A DNA stretch of 64,000 nt, taken from assembly GCA_009760855.2 (NCBI GenBank), contig WPIO01000103.1, positions 1,134,001 through 1,198,000 on the forward strand, given 5' to 3'. The notes beneath the pieces were generated by a model. The model was not told the DNA's origin. It worked only from the letters and a program-made list of their open reading frames with translations, and searched no databases. Positions 1 through 11,811 of the stretch are shown one piece after another (position 1 is the stretch's first letter; the number at the start of each line of letters is the position of its first letter). Made by a program: the position numbers and the translations under genes. The stretch is from Cristatella mucedo. Taxonomy: Eukaryota > Bryozoa > Phylactolaemata > Cristatellidae.

Positions 1-395
1 AGCAAATGGCACTCACCGTTCAGGTCAAGGTTCTTTCGCAAATATGTGAGGCGTCCGAATGCTCGCTCAAACCAAGACATGGAGGAGGCGGTACAGATGA
101 GTTAATATCAGTCAGAAGAAATGTGCACTGTGCTCTGCTGCTGCTGGCTGCTACTGGCATGCCTGCACTAGTTATGTCAAAAGTGCAAAAAATTGAAAGG
201 ATCCCTGAGGTTCCTCTAGTTTTGTCTGACAACATTCAGCAGTAAAAAAGGCTAAGGAAGCTGTGAAGCTGCTGAGGACTTGTAAGGCCTGGCCTGACAT
301 TCGACAGGTATAGAATTCGAAGAGGCTTAGCGCAGGCAAGGGTAGGATGGGAAATCGCAGGCGTGCGCGTCCAAAGCTATCATATTTAATAGTTA
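1..395 (+). pseudogene. RPL4: Ribosomal protein L4 (uL4) pseudogene, partial
   Basis: Conceptual translation across three frames follows the middle of eukaryotic ribosomal protein L4 in the right order: GTHRSGQG, KTWRR, MPALVMSK, IPEVPLVLSD, KAKEAVKLL, AGKGRMGNRRR. The intact protein is a structural part of the large ribosomal subunit. This copy cannot encode it. There are stop codons at 47-49, 98-100 and 311-313, a frame change in the CTG-rich stretch near 135-152, and another in the A-run near 240. No intron interrupts the match, which suggests a processed (retroposed) copy, but the 5' end lies outside the window. Similarity fades after the RNRRR-like block near 395. The family call is firm from motif order; the retroposed origin is inference. 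Confidence 0.85.
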
Positions 396-782
396 CATGG
401 AAATTCCTTTTCAATAGTCGACAAGCGAGATAATTTTAAAAAAATAACGGAAAAAGATAGAAGGATTGCAACCTTAAGAAAAGGAGGCTAAGCTTACTAA
501 GCATACTGAAGAGGTTGATCATTAGTAAAACTATAAGTATTAGCGATTAGATGAATACGGACAGTAGGTGGGTGTTTTATAAAGGGTAGTAAGGTGCAAG
601 GCTGTAAGACTTCGAAAATGCGGCAGAAATGTAATGCCTTCTCCAGGTGATCGTGGAGTAGCGTTAGCAAATTGCGTCCAAACCTTTACACTTAGTAAGC
701 AATGTTATATCTTTTGAAGAACATATATTTTGGCGACGTTGTCATTGTATAAATTACTGAGTTTGCCAATTTTAATCAATTT
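396..782. other. No recognisable feature
   Basis: AT-rich sequence after the L4 remnant. I see no long open frame, splice-bounded exon or repeat family in it. Confidence 0.5.
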
Positions 783-930
783 TTAACCATGCTATTCGTG
801 TTGTTTATCAAGCAGGATACCACTCACCATTCGACCGTGCTTCCTTTGCAGCAAATGGAAAGCACCTAGAAAGGGACTAAGTTCTATGAGGACGCTTTAA
901 TAAGTGGCTTATTATCATTATTTTTACAGC
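783..930 (+). mobile_element. LINE-1f 3' end, severely 5'-truncated
   Basis: This is a degraded copy of the terminal part of the LINE-1f untranslated tail. It has the motif run ending in GCAAATG, the imperfect stem (AAAGC...GCTTTA) around the AGTTCT loop, and an ATT-rich end. No coding part remains. Such copies arise when reverse transcription stops soon after starting at the 3' end. Confidence 0.7.
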
Positions 931-3177
931 ACGCATGACGAGATGTAAATGAATTGCCAGTGCAATGCTTCTATATACTACGCTGTTCACATAGCAACAT
1001 TTTTAGCTGCAAATCAGGAGATGTAATTACGAATAACTATTTTATACTGACTTCAAATCACTGATAAATTACAGATAGCGCACACTAATAAAGGAAATCA
1101 GATCAAGTTCAATATATTATGATTTCCAGATATTTGGTAGTCAAACTGTAGCTGCTGGTACCTAAATTCAGAGGTGCTTCGATGAAAAACGGTTTCTACA
1201 ACGAAGGTTATTAAACAGGTATTTAGTGGTCACTCATAAAGGAAACTGGCCACAGCTAAGCAATTTTTGTCACTATTACTTCCTGGTTCTGAATTTATTT
1301 AAATGAGCGAGGTTTACATGTACTCCACATTCAGACAGAAATTTGAGTAATTATGAACTTAAAAATCTAGCGTAGCTGATTAAAATGTTAAGGCAATAAT
1401 CTCATCTACAAATTTTAGAAGTGTGCACAATTTAACCAAACAATCGGCCTTTATTTATGGGACGATTCAGATGACCCTACTGTGTATTAAAATTATTCAA
1501 TCACATTAGACTTTCAACGTAAGCTATGCAATCCCTTATGACTGTAATGAAAATAACGCTTTGCAAACTGTCAGTATATTATGAATGTCATGTTCTATTG
1601 AATATGGTGGCATCCTGCTGAAAACTAAGAAAAGAAGGTAAAACAACCTTGGATTTTGGATAGTAATTTCTTGCAGGAGTCGCTCCGCATAGTGACCCAC
1701 CAATTTCCCTTGGCTGGCGCACCATTCTTCAAAACGTCGGCACGCTTAGTACAGGTTTGCATGTAATTCTTGGCACATCACCTAGGCTGAGGATAAGCTA
1801 GGCACAGCTTTCAACTAGTCCAGAATTGGCGCAAATTCTCGCCGCCTGTGAGGGTCCGAGAGAAAATTCAGATTGATCGTTGTTGTATCCAGATACCTAA
1901 TACCGTTCGGCAAGCTTTTTTCGCAAGGAAATATTTCCAGATCTATGCAAAATATGTGTAAAATGCCTTATATGATCCGGGTTTCCAATATGTAAACTCT
2001 TTGGCTAGCAAGCACTAAAATTCATTCCGTCAAGCCAAATTATTAAACCCTAAACAGATTGTTTTTGTGTTTGGAAACAGAAGATTTTTCTGTTCTCAGT
2101 GCCCAAAGCTATCATGTAAAGTGCTTTTAAAGCATTCAGTAAAAACAAGTATTGTTTGCTCTTTCTCACTAGAATTGGCATCCGCTGAGGTGTCAAAAGG
2201 TAGAAAGTGGATCAGAATTGAATTTTTCTTTAATTTATACTTGACATGGTTAACGACGTCCGAAGGAATGAAACATACTCATTCCGCTGGATCTGCGTCC
2301 ACTGCCACGTTTTAGTGTACTCTATCATTCTTCGAATATGCAAGAACGATGAACTACTTTGCGACGTTCGCGGTGTGAAATTAAAACTGACGAGACTTAA
2401 AACTTTGCTTCTATTACAAAAAGTCTGAAGTTAGCTTATTGGTTTATAAAAAAAAACTTGCTCTAAAAATTAATATCTCAAAGCATCATAGAACGGCAAA
2501 TTGTACATATGAAATAAAAGAGATCTTTTCCTATTTCGGAATAGATGCATCAACAGTAAAAAGAAATGTATTCCTTAATTTTGTGCTCTAGGAGAACGTA
2601 ATCTCTATTGAGGCACTTTATATATGATACAGGTTTCGAGTACAAGACCATGATCGTCAAATGGCGAGCATTTTACCCAACGGACATTTATTTTGAGTTT
2701 GTAGTTACTCCAAATATTGCAGCAACCTTTTGCTCAGTCGATGGTAGTATTTTAAACACAATTGGCACGGAGTGCGCAACAAACACGTACAACTAACGCC
2801 TCAGCAAACGAGCTGCTGAATAGTAGCTGACAACGCAGAGAACACATTTCTGTCGCTCGGTGGATAGGCGATACGGCTTTAGTGCTAATTGCAAGTGATG
2901 AGCCTAATAAGCGACTGCTGCCGCCAGAACTGGCAGAGAAAGCTAACATAGTCTTGTCTGGATCATCGTTCCTGATGAAGAAGACTCGGCGCTAAATCTT
3001 CGCACTAATTTCGCATCCGATCAGATAAGAGAGGGCGTAATACTGCGTCAGTTAGCGAGACAATAAAACTTACCTGCCACGCGAGATTATGACGTGACAC
3101 GCGCTCTCTGCTTAAGAAGTCGCAAACAGTATCAGAAAGGAAACTAAAAATGCATCTATTGATCACGGTATCTATTT
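931..3177. other. No recognisable feature
   Basis: About 2.2 kb of AT-rich sequence with only short open frames (under 85 codons). None shows a domain or a splice-bounded exon that I recognise. Confidence 0.4.
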
Positions 3178-3365
3178 AGGGCCCGTGATTCGTCCTTGAT
3201 GTGCTTATTTTCGCTAACACTGTGTATGTCACCCCTAGCCATGCTATTCTTGTCGGTCATTGAGCATTCAGCAATTCGATCGAGCTACGTTTGCAGCAAA
3301 TGTGAAGTGCCTAAAAAGAGATGGAAGTCTCTGAGTGTGTAATATCGAATGTACTATTATTTTTG
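3178..3365 (+). mobile_element. LINE-1f 3' end fragment
   Basis: The sequence starts in the conserved stretch just after the LINE-1f stop codon (GTGATTCGTCCTTGATGTGC) and runs through the terminal hairpin region to an ATT/TTG-rich end. The stem is decayed (GAAGTGCC opposite GTGTGTAA), so the copy is old. Confidence 0.7.
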
Positions 3366-3394
3366 TTAGTACGCAAGCTCATAACTATCGTGTT

Positions 3395-3815
3395 ACCTCT
3401 AAACATTTGACATGATTAATGTTTAGATTACATAAAGTGCATGCGCAGAGGAGGATTTTATTGTCAAAGCAAGCATTAAATTAAATATTATTACTATTAT
3501 TAAAAACCGAGGTACGAGCTCTAAAGCATTTAAAGTTGGTAAAGTCACAGCTTGACGACTTATGTCAAATTGAATGAGCAAATTGGGTAAATACAAAACG
3601 TGATTGCCAGTACTTTATATTTTGTGGCCTCAGAGCAAGGCGATGAAGTGATAGAAACGACCTTAATTCGATACGCAACTTTCTAAGGTTAGGAGCCAGC
3701 GCAAATCAGGAGTCATAAAATATAGATATAGACAAGATGGATAAGCGTTTGTGCTGCATTTTCCATATGATTTTGCACTTCTTTCATCGATGATTCAACG
3801 CTAAATCCAAATCGA
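3395..3815 (+). repeat. Dispersed duplicated segment D, copy 1
   Basis: About 420 bp that aligns in the same orientation with 35800-36225. Shared landmarks are a TTAAAAACCGAGG block, a CCTTAATT(C/T)GATAC block and the final ACTAAATCCAAAT-like stretch. There is no coding potential. It stops next to the LINE-2f 3' part. It could be an unclassified transposon fragment or a small segmental duplication. Confidence 0.65.
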
Positions 3816-4536
3816 AACACAGCAAAGAGAAAGTGAGAAGCACAGCATAGTCGGGAGTGGAGTTGAGGTAGTGAATAGCATGGAAGTACCAGCTCAGGAC
3901 TGCGGGAAAGGATGTGCCATATTCGGCAGCACGAGAGAAGTTGTCGTTGCGTAAGAATTGTGGAAGCGAGTTCCGCAGTCTAGGACCTGCAGAGCTAAAG
4001 CTTCTGTCACCAACGGTCTTTATGCGGAGGAATGGAACAGCTAATTTATTGTCCATTCATGACCTGAGGGCGCAAAGAGGCTGAAACTGTTGCAGCAGTT
4101 CAGCTAGGTACGAAGGAGCCAAGCCGTGGCGGGCCATGTGGGTCAGCGTAAGAACTTTGCTCTGTATCCGTTGCTCAACCGGCATCCATCCTAACTCTTC
4201 TAGTAAAGTAGAAACGTGCTCAAACCTCTGGGTCTTGAAGACTAGCCTTGCAGCCATATTTATAGCCATAGCCAGCTGCAGTGGCCTAGTTGTTTTCGTT
4301 GGTAGTCCAGCAAAAACGTTAATGGCATTAATCTAACCGAGACATAACTAAGGAGCTAGTTAAGTATTTTGCAAGCCACTGTGGAAGACAGTCCTAATTT
4401 TGGATAGGGATCGGACGTGATGGCTATCTGTAGAACCGGTCTTCTGAATGAAGCGTTTGCAATTTAGGTAGCTGTCGAAAATGTGATTGATTTATTGCGG
4501 AGCTATAATAAAATCATATAGGCCATTGGAGTATAT

Positions 4537-7240
4537 CAGGGGTGTCCAACCTTTTTGCGTTGGGGGCCACATTTCAAAAATTTAAAAGGTCCGGGGGCCA
4601 CGTAAATTGGTGCAGTTGACCGCATCAAAAAATAAGATCGTAATTTAGCATGACTATTACTATTATACTTAATAAATAAACCGCAATACAATAGTATTTG
4701 TTAGCATAATTATAATTAAAAATAATATATAATACAAATTTAATCATGTGTCCTGGAAAATAATTTGATAGATGTTATGGCCAATCTTTTACTTTTGGAT
4801 TTTTATTTTAATAACATAAAGACATAAACTTATAAAATTTACAAAATTACATGACAAGGACACATAATATTAATGTCTTCGGATTAATTAAATGCCACAG
4901 TTATTCAATGTCTTCTGCACTGCAGGCATCAATGAGATATTTGGCATTGTTTCGGTTTGCATAAAAAGTCGATATCTGCTGCAACAGTGGATGTGGCAAT
5001 TCTAAGGATTCCTGATAAATGTTCATCTGTGAGAACGGACCGAGTCTTTGTTTTCAAATTTTTTAGTCTGAAAAGAGCTGTTCACAGCAATATGTGCTGC
5101 CAAAAAGTGGAATATACCTGCGAGCATGTTTGGCTAGGTTAGGAAAAGACTCTGCTGAAACATACTGCTTGTAAAAGGTAACAAGGTCATGCTGATCATA
5201 AGCAGTTTTTAAATTGCTGTCATTATGAATGTTGATTAGTTCGAGTTGAAATTCATCAGGTGCATCAGAGGGATCGATATTAAATGGATTACTAATCATG
5301 TTCATGTCATCCGCATGTTGTTGGAAATCCTGAAACTCCTCTTCGAATTCATCAACAAGTTTGCTAACAAGAGTGGAGTACTTCATATGAGCCAGCGTTT
5401 CAGGCGATCTTGTTGCTAGTGTTGTGAAATGTACCAGTTTCTTCTGATCTAAGTGTTTCCGGAAAAGTTTCAGCTTTTTCGCAAACGTGACAACACACTT
5501 ATACATTTTATGGACCAGTTGATCCTTACCTTGGAATTTGACATTAAGATCTGCAAGATTTTTGGTCATGTCCACCAAAAAAGCCAAGTCATTCAACCAC
5601 TGCTGGTCATCGAGGAAGCCAACATTTTTTCCCTTTTCTGTCATAAATGTTTTTATTTCGTCCCGAAGTGACCAAAACCTGGCTAACGTGTTTTCCCTAC
5701 TTAGCCAACGGACTTGGCAGAAATAAATAGCATCACAATGATCTGATCCCAACTCTTCAAGGAAAGCCTGAAATTGTCTGTGGTTTAGCGCACGAGAGCT
5801 TATTACATTGACTGTTGAAACTACATTGTCCATTACATGTTGCATGCTCAAGACCTTAGCACATAGCTGTTCTTGGTGGATGATGCAGTGATGACTGACA
5901 ATTTTGTGAGGTACTAATTTTACCATTAAAGATACAAATCCACTGTGTCCACCTGTCATTGAAGGGGCTCCGTCTGTGGTTAAACCAATCAATTTAGTTT
6001 CAGGAAGATTACATTTTGTGAGGACCCTCTTGACCTGATCCAAAATATCCCTCCCCGTTGTAGTGCCTTCCATTTCATTGAACATATATCCAACAGTTCT
6101 TCGATAATGACAAACTTTCCTGTCCGCGTACAAACACCGACAGTTGAGCCGTATCGCTATTGTCCGTGCTTTCGTCGAGCGCAAGAGAATAAAATTCGCA
6201 TTCAGCAAGTCTTTTAGTGAGACTTTCTTCTATGTTGGATGCGAGCTCGTCAACTCTTCTCGCAACCGTTTGATGAGAAAGACTGACTTTCTCTACTTCT
6301 GACTTCTTTTTTGGACAGACCACACCAGTAAACAGCCTGAGGCATTCCTTAACAAATTCACCATTGGAAAATTCTTTCCCCCGCTTAGCTATAGGTTCAG
6401 CTATTGAAAAACTTACTTTGGTTGAAGCCTCAAACTTGTTGCTGACTGCTGTAAACAATGACTGCTGTCCGATTACGCTCTGTTTCAACGAGTTCACGCG
6501 ATCAATTCGAAGTTGACCAGTCAGGCAGTTGTACCTGTCGCCATACTTTGCTGAAAAATATCGCTTAACATTGTACTCCTTTGCAACGGCAATTGTTTCT
6601 TGGCATATTAGGCACATTATTCTACCGAAGCGTTCCATTACAAAATAGTCTACAGTCCAAGATGCTTTGAAAAGTCTTCCTTCTGCGTCAATTTTTCGCT
6701 TTTTGCTAGTATTCACATTCGCCGCCATTTTTCTCTGTGAAATAAAAAAACAGATCAGTTACGAATTGATTAACTTATATTTTATCACATCAATATCTTA
6801 GTATTAGTAAGTAAGTTGAGCAGTACGCGTTTTTTGAAAAACCTACCTGACTGATTCCAGTTCGTGCAGCAGCAGCTGAGAAACGGCTCTTTTTTTCTAT
6901 CCACAGTGTGAAACAGTTAATTCCGCTTGCGGAAGCGTTATAAATGTGATCGTAATGGCGCCGCTGTAGCACAAATATATTACCCCTTCACGCCAAAATG
7001 TTCACATGAAGGCTAGCAAAATAAATCAATTTTTTACCTTCACGCGAAAATAGCCATTCGGACACCTTCACGCTTCACGCGCGCGCGAAGTACATCACAT
7101 CGCCTTTTATAGCCGTTTGTAATGATTAAAAATAACGAAAAACATGGAGTGACAAATATTTTTGGGATAACGTTGCGGGCCGCATAGAAGACCTCGGCAG
7201 GCCGGGTTGTGGCCCGCGGGCCACGTGTTGGATACCCCTG
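4537..7240 (-). mobile_element. hAT-superfamily DNA transposon with TIRs and 8-bp target duplication
   Basis: The element begins CAGGGGTGTCCAACC and ends with the near complement GTTGGATACCCCTG, giving imperfect terminal inverted repeats. Both sides carry the identical 8-bp direct repeat GAGTATAT (4529-4536 and 7241-7248). Eight base pairs is the known target duplication length for hAT elements. Length is about 2.7 kb. The inner ends carry the GGGGGCCAC/GTGGCCCGCGGGCCAC-type sequence typical of Charlie-like animal hATs. One broken transposase lies inside on the minus strand. The intact repeats suggest it is younger than the LINE copy it interrupts. Confidence 0.92.
4929..6728 (-). pseudogene. 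hAT transposase (BED-finger, FAM200/ZBED-like), frameshifted
   Basis: The intact enzyme would cut and move the element through a DDE catalytic core. Start is ATG at 6728 (MAANVNTSKKRKID). The BED-type finger region has CLIC, but the two expected His ligands are Tyr (KRYFSAKY). Next come LALDESTD (first catalytic Asp region), GLTTDGAPSMTG (second Asp), CIIHQEQLC, a WLSRENTL block, and the C-terminal dimerisation region with YIPLFGSTYCCEQLFS and LTDEHLSGILRIATS. It ends at TGA 4929-4931. At least two small frameshifts lie near 6070-6130 and another lies near 5065 with in-frame stops, so it should not yield a full protein unless these are sequencing errors. Similar domesticated genes exist in animals, but TIRs and target duplication show this is a transposon copy. 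Confidence 0.88.
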
Positions 7241-7608
7241 GAGTATATGGTCATATTATTCACTGTGGTCAGCTTATGACCAAACCATGCTTATGGCCTA
7301 GCGGATTTATGGAGCTGCGCTGGATTATTTGTCATGCCGGTTATTGGGAAGGGTATATATGGGCAAGTGACGGCTAACAGAGTGGGGCAGTCGGGAAGCC
7401 TGCGGAGGGCCGGTCGGCTGCGTTTCGGGAGCGCTGTAGGCGCCAGCGAGCTTTCACGTCTCGGTAAATCCGCTTTGGCATTTTGTGTTTTACCGCCTAT
7501 GTTCTGAAGTGAAATTTAAACTACAAAAAACGACGCCTAAATTTCGAGCACGTGGTGATGGTCGCACAATATCGTCACATATTACAAGAGCAAAGCCTTC
7601 TAATCCGT

Positions 7609-7785
7609 GGTGAGCCGTGATGGCACACTAGATAAGGCTGTTGTTTTCACGATGTCGGTCACGAGATCGTGGGTTCGATTCCTGCGGTGGGCAATCCTTT
7701 ATCGCCACTGCAAGCGGTGGTGATTTCCCTAAAGGCTCTTCTGTCGCTATATAAAAAGCGGCTGTTTAATCAGCTAGGATTTAAT
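7609..7785 (+). mobile_element. SINE-I, tRNA-derived, inserted in LINE-2f
   Basis: The head resembles a tRNA: an A-box-like TGGCACACTAGA at 7621-7632 and a perfect B box GGTTCGATTCC at 7672-7682, which together form a pol III internal promoter. A family-specific body follows (CACTGCAAGCGGTG, AAAGGCTCTTCTGTCGCTAT). TAATCC occurs on both sides (TTCTAATCCG before, TTTAATCCAG after), which fits a short target duplication. Four more copies lie in this window. Confidence 0.85.
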
Positions 7786-10165
7786 CCAGATACACGCTTA
7801 AAGTGTCCTGTGAGCAGCAATTCGGTTTTATCGTAATTTAGTTTAATGAAATCTTTTGTCATCCAGGATCAAATGTCGGCATGGCACGCATTCAGTTTAC
7901 CAGTTGCTGTAGCAGATTCCGACGGTTTGAATGACAGATACAGCTGAATATCGTCAGCATACAAGTGATATTCTATTCCATGGGCGTTAATCACTTTCCC
8001 CAGAGGTTTAGTATAAATGGAGAACAACGAGGAACCAAGGACGAACTCTTGAGGGACTCCACAGGTGAATGGTCTCGCGATTGAGACCTGACCCGACACG
8101 ACACGGATTGAACATGATCAGACAAGTATGATTAAAACCACGCCAGTGCGTCGTCGGCCAGACCGATCGTTGTTCTCAATCGTTCAAGTAGGGCACCGTG
8201 ATCAATGGTGTCGAAGGCAGCTGATAGATCTAGAATTCCTAGGATAGGGACATTCCCGTCATCGTTGCCACACAAAATGTCACTGTTAACAAGGAGGAGA
8301 GCAGTTTAAATAGAGGGATGCCTCTTGAACCCTGATTGAAATGTTTCTGACATTTTATTCTTTTCAGTGTCTGCAACCAGCTGCTTAGCAACAATTTTTT
8401 TCCAAAATCTTTGACAAGGAAGGAAGAAGGGAAACTGGGCGGTATTTTGCAAAGACCTCTGTAACTAATCCAGGCTTTTTAAGTGAAGGTCTAACGATTG
8501 CCGATTCAAATGACTTGGGTACGACCCTTATTACCAAAGAAGCATTACAGATTTTGGTTATGGCAGGGCTAAGTTGGTCTGCTAGTGAAGACCACAGAGA
8601 TGAAGGTATAGGGCCTTCAGGAGACGAGCTCTTTTTGCTAGACCTTATTAAGGTAGCCACATCGCATGCAGAAAGCTCAGAAAACCTTTTAAGGAAGGTC
8701 ACAGGTTGCGATTCCGCAATTGCTTTACTCGGAGGGGCCTATACGGACGCACGAATGTGCACAATATTTTCAGTAAAGAATGCTGAAAACTTTTCGGCTG
8801 AGCCAACAATATCTTGGGATTCAGGCCTCTCAGCATAGGCAAGTAAATTCTTTACCGTCTTATAAATCTATTTAGGGTCCGACTGGCAGGAATTCAGCTT
8901 TCGAGTGAAAAAAGCTCGGGTTTTTTAGGCTTCCGGGTGCAAACTCGAAGGTCTTTGAAATTGACTAGTCTGCATCAAACCCCAATTTCCTGAAACGACG
9001 TTCAAGCCAGCGCTAAGCACGGCGCATCTTTTGAAGTTTCTTTGTAAATTAAAAGGAGTCTCTAAGACTCCGTACATGCATAGAATGAACTGGAGCATGC
9101 TTAGCAAGAGAATTCCTGAGTGTCATGTTCACTTCATCAGTGAGAGGATCGAGGCTGTCGGTCGAGTCTGAGTGCAGATCAAGAATACCTGCACTACAAG
9201 CAGATGTCAATGCTTTGTAAGTTGCGTCGCTTAACAAGTTCGACATGCGACCCTGTACGTACACGGGAGCATAAACAGTAAACGAGACCGAACATTGATC
9301 CGAGAGTGCCAGCCAGCGGGCACACCACAAGGTCAGTGGGTAAGACATCCTCAGTGATCAAGAGATCTAGAATATGGCCACTGACGTGGGTGGTATGATT
9401 AACGTGTTGGAAAAAACCAAAATTCTCCAGACAGTCAAGAAATGAGCGGACCTGGCTGTTGATAGGGTTGTCAATGTGAATATTGAAGTATCCAGCAATC
9501 AGTAACGGCCTTTCACACACACATATTTTAGCGGTGAACTCTGGAAACTCCTCTATATACAAGTTTAGACAGCCAGAAGGAGTTCGGTATATCACAGCAG
9601 CGAGAGGCATTGTCTTTGATGTGGACCTGATTGCAACGGATTCAAACGATATCCCATTCTAAAAACTGCACATCTTCTAGCCAAATGATTCATAAAAACA
9701 ATTGCGTCCCCGCCTATAACCTTCTCAGAGCGCATAGACTGATGGAATGAGAACCCGGGTGGGGTGTTCTCAGATATCCAGCTACTGGAACAAGGCATCC
9801 TCCAAGTTTTGGTAAGCAGAAATGCATCCAGCTTCTCCTGAACCACCTGATCGTGGATAAATAACCTCTTGGTTTTTATCGAGGTAAGGCTTTTGCTTTT
9901 GATACGATGCTTGCGTGTTGCTAGGGGGTATATTTGCAGAAGCTTTGCAAGTTTTTTTGAGCCTCAAGCTCCTCGAAGGAAACCCTGATAAAGCTTAAAC
10001 ACTCCGAAAATACAGACAAATAAAAGTATTCAAACCGCATAGTTGCGTTAAGTCGTCCCATTGCGATCGAAGTCTGAGAGATCAAGCGAGCTCACGCTTA
10101 TCGAAGCATTCTTTTAGGTTTTACCGTTTTAAGTTTACAGTTACTCTCGCTAAAGCCCCTAAACT

Positions 10166-11623
10166 AAGAAAATATATAGAATTTTACTAGATAAGGACGT
10201 TAAAAGCCGAACGCTTCTCTCTAGGCTGAACTAACGTAGCTCAGTTTAAACAGAGCTTACTAGAAGAATGCTACTAGCTATTTTTTGTTAGGGGAGAAAT
10301 AAGGCCAGTAAATTAATTAATTACTTCTTAAAATTAAGAAATGTAAGCACTTCACCCTTTTTCTTGCCGAAGACAGGGCAGTTCTTTGTCAAATAGGATA
10401 CCAGCACAATATCTCCGTCTTACCTGCGGTGATCGGCAAAATTTGGCTTGTGACGCACGGTAAAATAGATTTGGCTCTCAACAGCCTGCACCACAGATCG
10501 TGTCACAGAAAAAAAGATAAACAGCAATCATATAATGCATAACAGCTTAAATATAAATATAGCAGCAATAAACCGATCGCAAAGTTTGGCTGCAGGTTTT
10601 TTTTACCAAGACGTTACGCTTCAAAATTGATTTACACAATTCTCTTGGAAATACGCGGTGCCAGCTTCATTCACTCTTCCTCGTCTCTCCTTCACTTTCT
10701 ATATTAGAAAGCTTAGAATTTTCAAAGCAGAATTCACAGCCCTAGTTTAAAGAGTCTGTGGGCCAAATTAGGCCTGTTCGATAAATAATTGATGTTTAAA
10801 TGACGTCTACCACTTAAAATCATAGCACCGAACTCAAAATGACACAATAAACTGCAAGAAAGTTGTGAAATGTCTACAAAGTATATCGAGATCAGCTTGG
10901 AGTGACTGAAATAACTCGCGCGCCATGATTTCTGGTACTCCACGATTCCTCGACAGCCTCTCTGTACGGCTACCGATCCTCATTTTTCAGCTTCTAGGTA
11001 AATGCGGCACCAAAGAGTAGCTTCCGAGGCTACATTGACCTATAGGTATTCCATCTTACGCATTGAATAGCATTAATATGATTTAATTAACTTAAAGTGC
11101 AGTGGATATTGCATAGTACGTTAAAAATGTGTTAAATAACAGAACGACGAAGCATTTTCCAATCACCGCTCCATCCTCGTATATATGAGATCTCTGGAAA
11201 AAATCATATTAAAAACTGTATTTGTTCGATTTTTAGTATTTCTATATACATCCACCAAGTGTTCCCACTATTTTTTGGGAACAATGCTTTCGTACTGGAC
11301 TAAAGCCATTATCGATATCTCGCGATGAATTTCAATCAAAATTGAACTTTGCAGGATGAGGGTCACTGCATACACACCATCATGGCCTTTTCACTCTCAT
11401 TGGCTGTAGTCCTGTTATTATTAGTCAAAAAATCGTTACAAAAGCCATGTTATTGCAATGAAATGAGTATTTACTTATCCTTTTTTTATGAGTTCAACTG
11501 GAATATGACTCAAATTGCAAATTGGTACTTTTTCGTAATCTGCAAAAAAATAATGCACGTTTCACGAAATGGATGCCAATATTAATAGGCTTACGGTTAA
11601 TACCTTGTATAAATTATGTATTC
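10166..11623. other. No recognisable feature
   Basis: AT-rich sequence with open frames under 80 codons. No exon, repeat family or regulatory element is identified. Confidence 0.4.
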
Positions 11624-11811
11624 TGGGTCTGCTATACTGCGATAGCGTACTACTGCGGCGGAAGCCGCCAAGGGGAGAACAGTGGACCCACTTTTGTAGA
11701 GGCTCGGTAGCTAGCGAGGTGGCCGTTACGGCCTGGTTCTTCGCTCCATAATAAACGGCACCTGTCTGAGCCGTTCTTTTGCTGTATGCGCCTGTTCACA
11801 CAAACTTAACA
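11624..11811 (+). repeat. 5' LTR
   Basis: Begins TGGGTCTGCTATACTGCGA and ends CAAACTTAACA. It shares with the 3' LTR the TACTACT, GAGAACA, TTTTGCTGTA and ACTTAACA blocks and carries an AATAAA. The two LTRs have diverged visibly, so the insertion is not recent. Confidence 0.7.

Larger units (their letters stand above)
4482..7525 (+). mobile_element. Candidate solo LTR (about 330 bp) split by hAT insertion
   Basis: Compared with the intact LINE-2f at 57340-57400, this copy has extra sequence between the AGCTGTC-type block and the ACGCCTAAATTT-type block. With the hAT element (4537-7240) and its target duplication removed, the insert is about 330 bp. It starts TGTGATTG and ends AAACTACA, as LTRs start TG and end CA, and it is flanked by short A-runs that may be a target duplication. 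It contains TATATATGGG and an AATAAAA. No internal retrotransposon domain is present. A SINE-like or other insertion cannot be excluded. Confidence 0.4.
3816..10165 (-). mobile_element. LINE-2f non-LTR retrotransposon copy, interrupted and decayed
   Basis: A CR1/L2-like LINE on the minus strand. Reading from 10165 downwards there is a 5' region, then an endonuclease domain near 9850-9190 with LTKTW, VIYRTPSG and a GYFNIHID block that corresponds to GDFN. A reverse transcriptase follows at 8702-7869 with YRPVSLLPSLSKILEK, CGVPQEFVLGSSLFSIY and the catalytic YADD. The C-terminal part is at 4269-3784 with HGLAPSYLAELL and SFSSAGPRLRNSLPQF. Many frameshifts and stops break it. A solo LTR (4482-7525) containing a hAT element, and a SINE (7609-7785), are inserted into it. 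The true 3' terminus is missing at 3816. Confidence 0.8.

Noticed and set aside
7609-7785. tRNA gene
   Set aside because: A and B boxes are present, but the sequence lacks a full cloverleaf with paired acceptor ends, continues into a repeat body, and recurs five times: a SINE.
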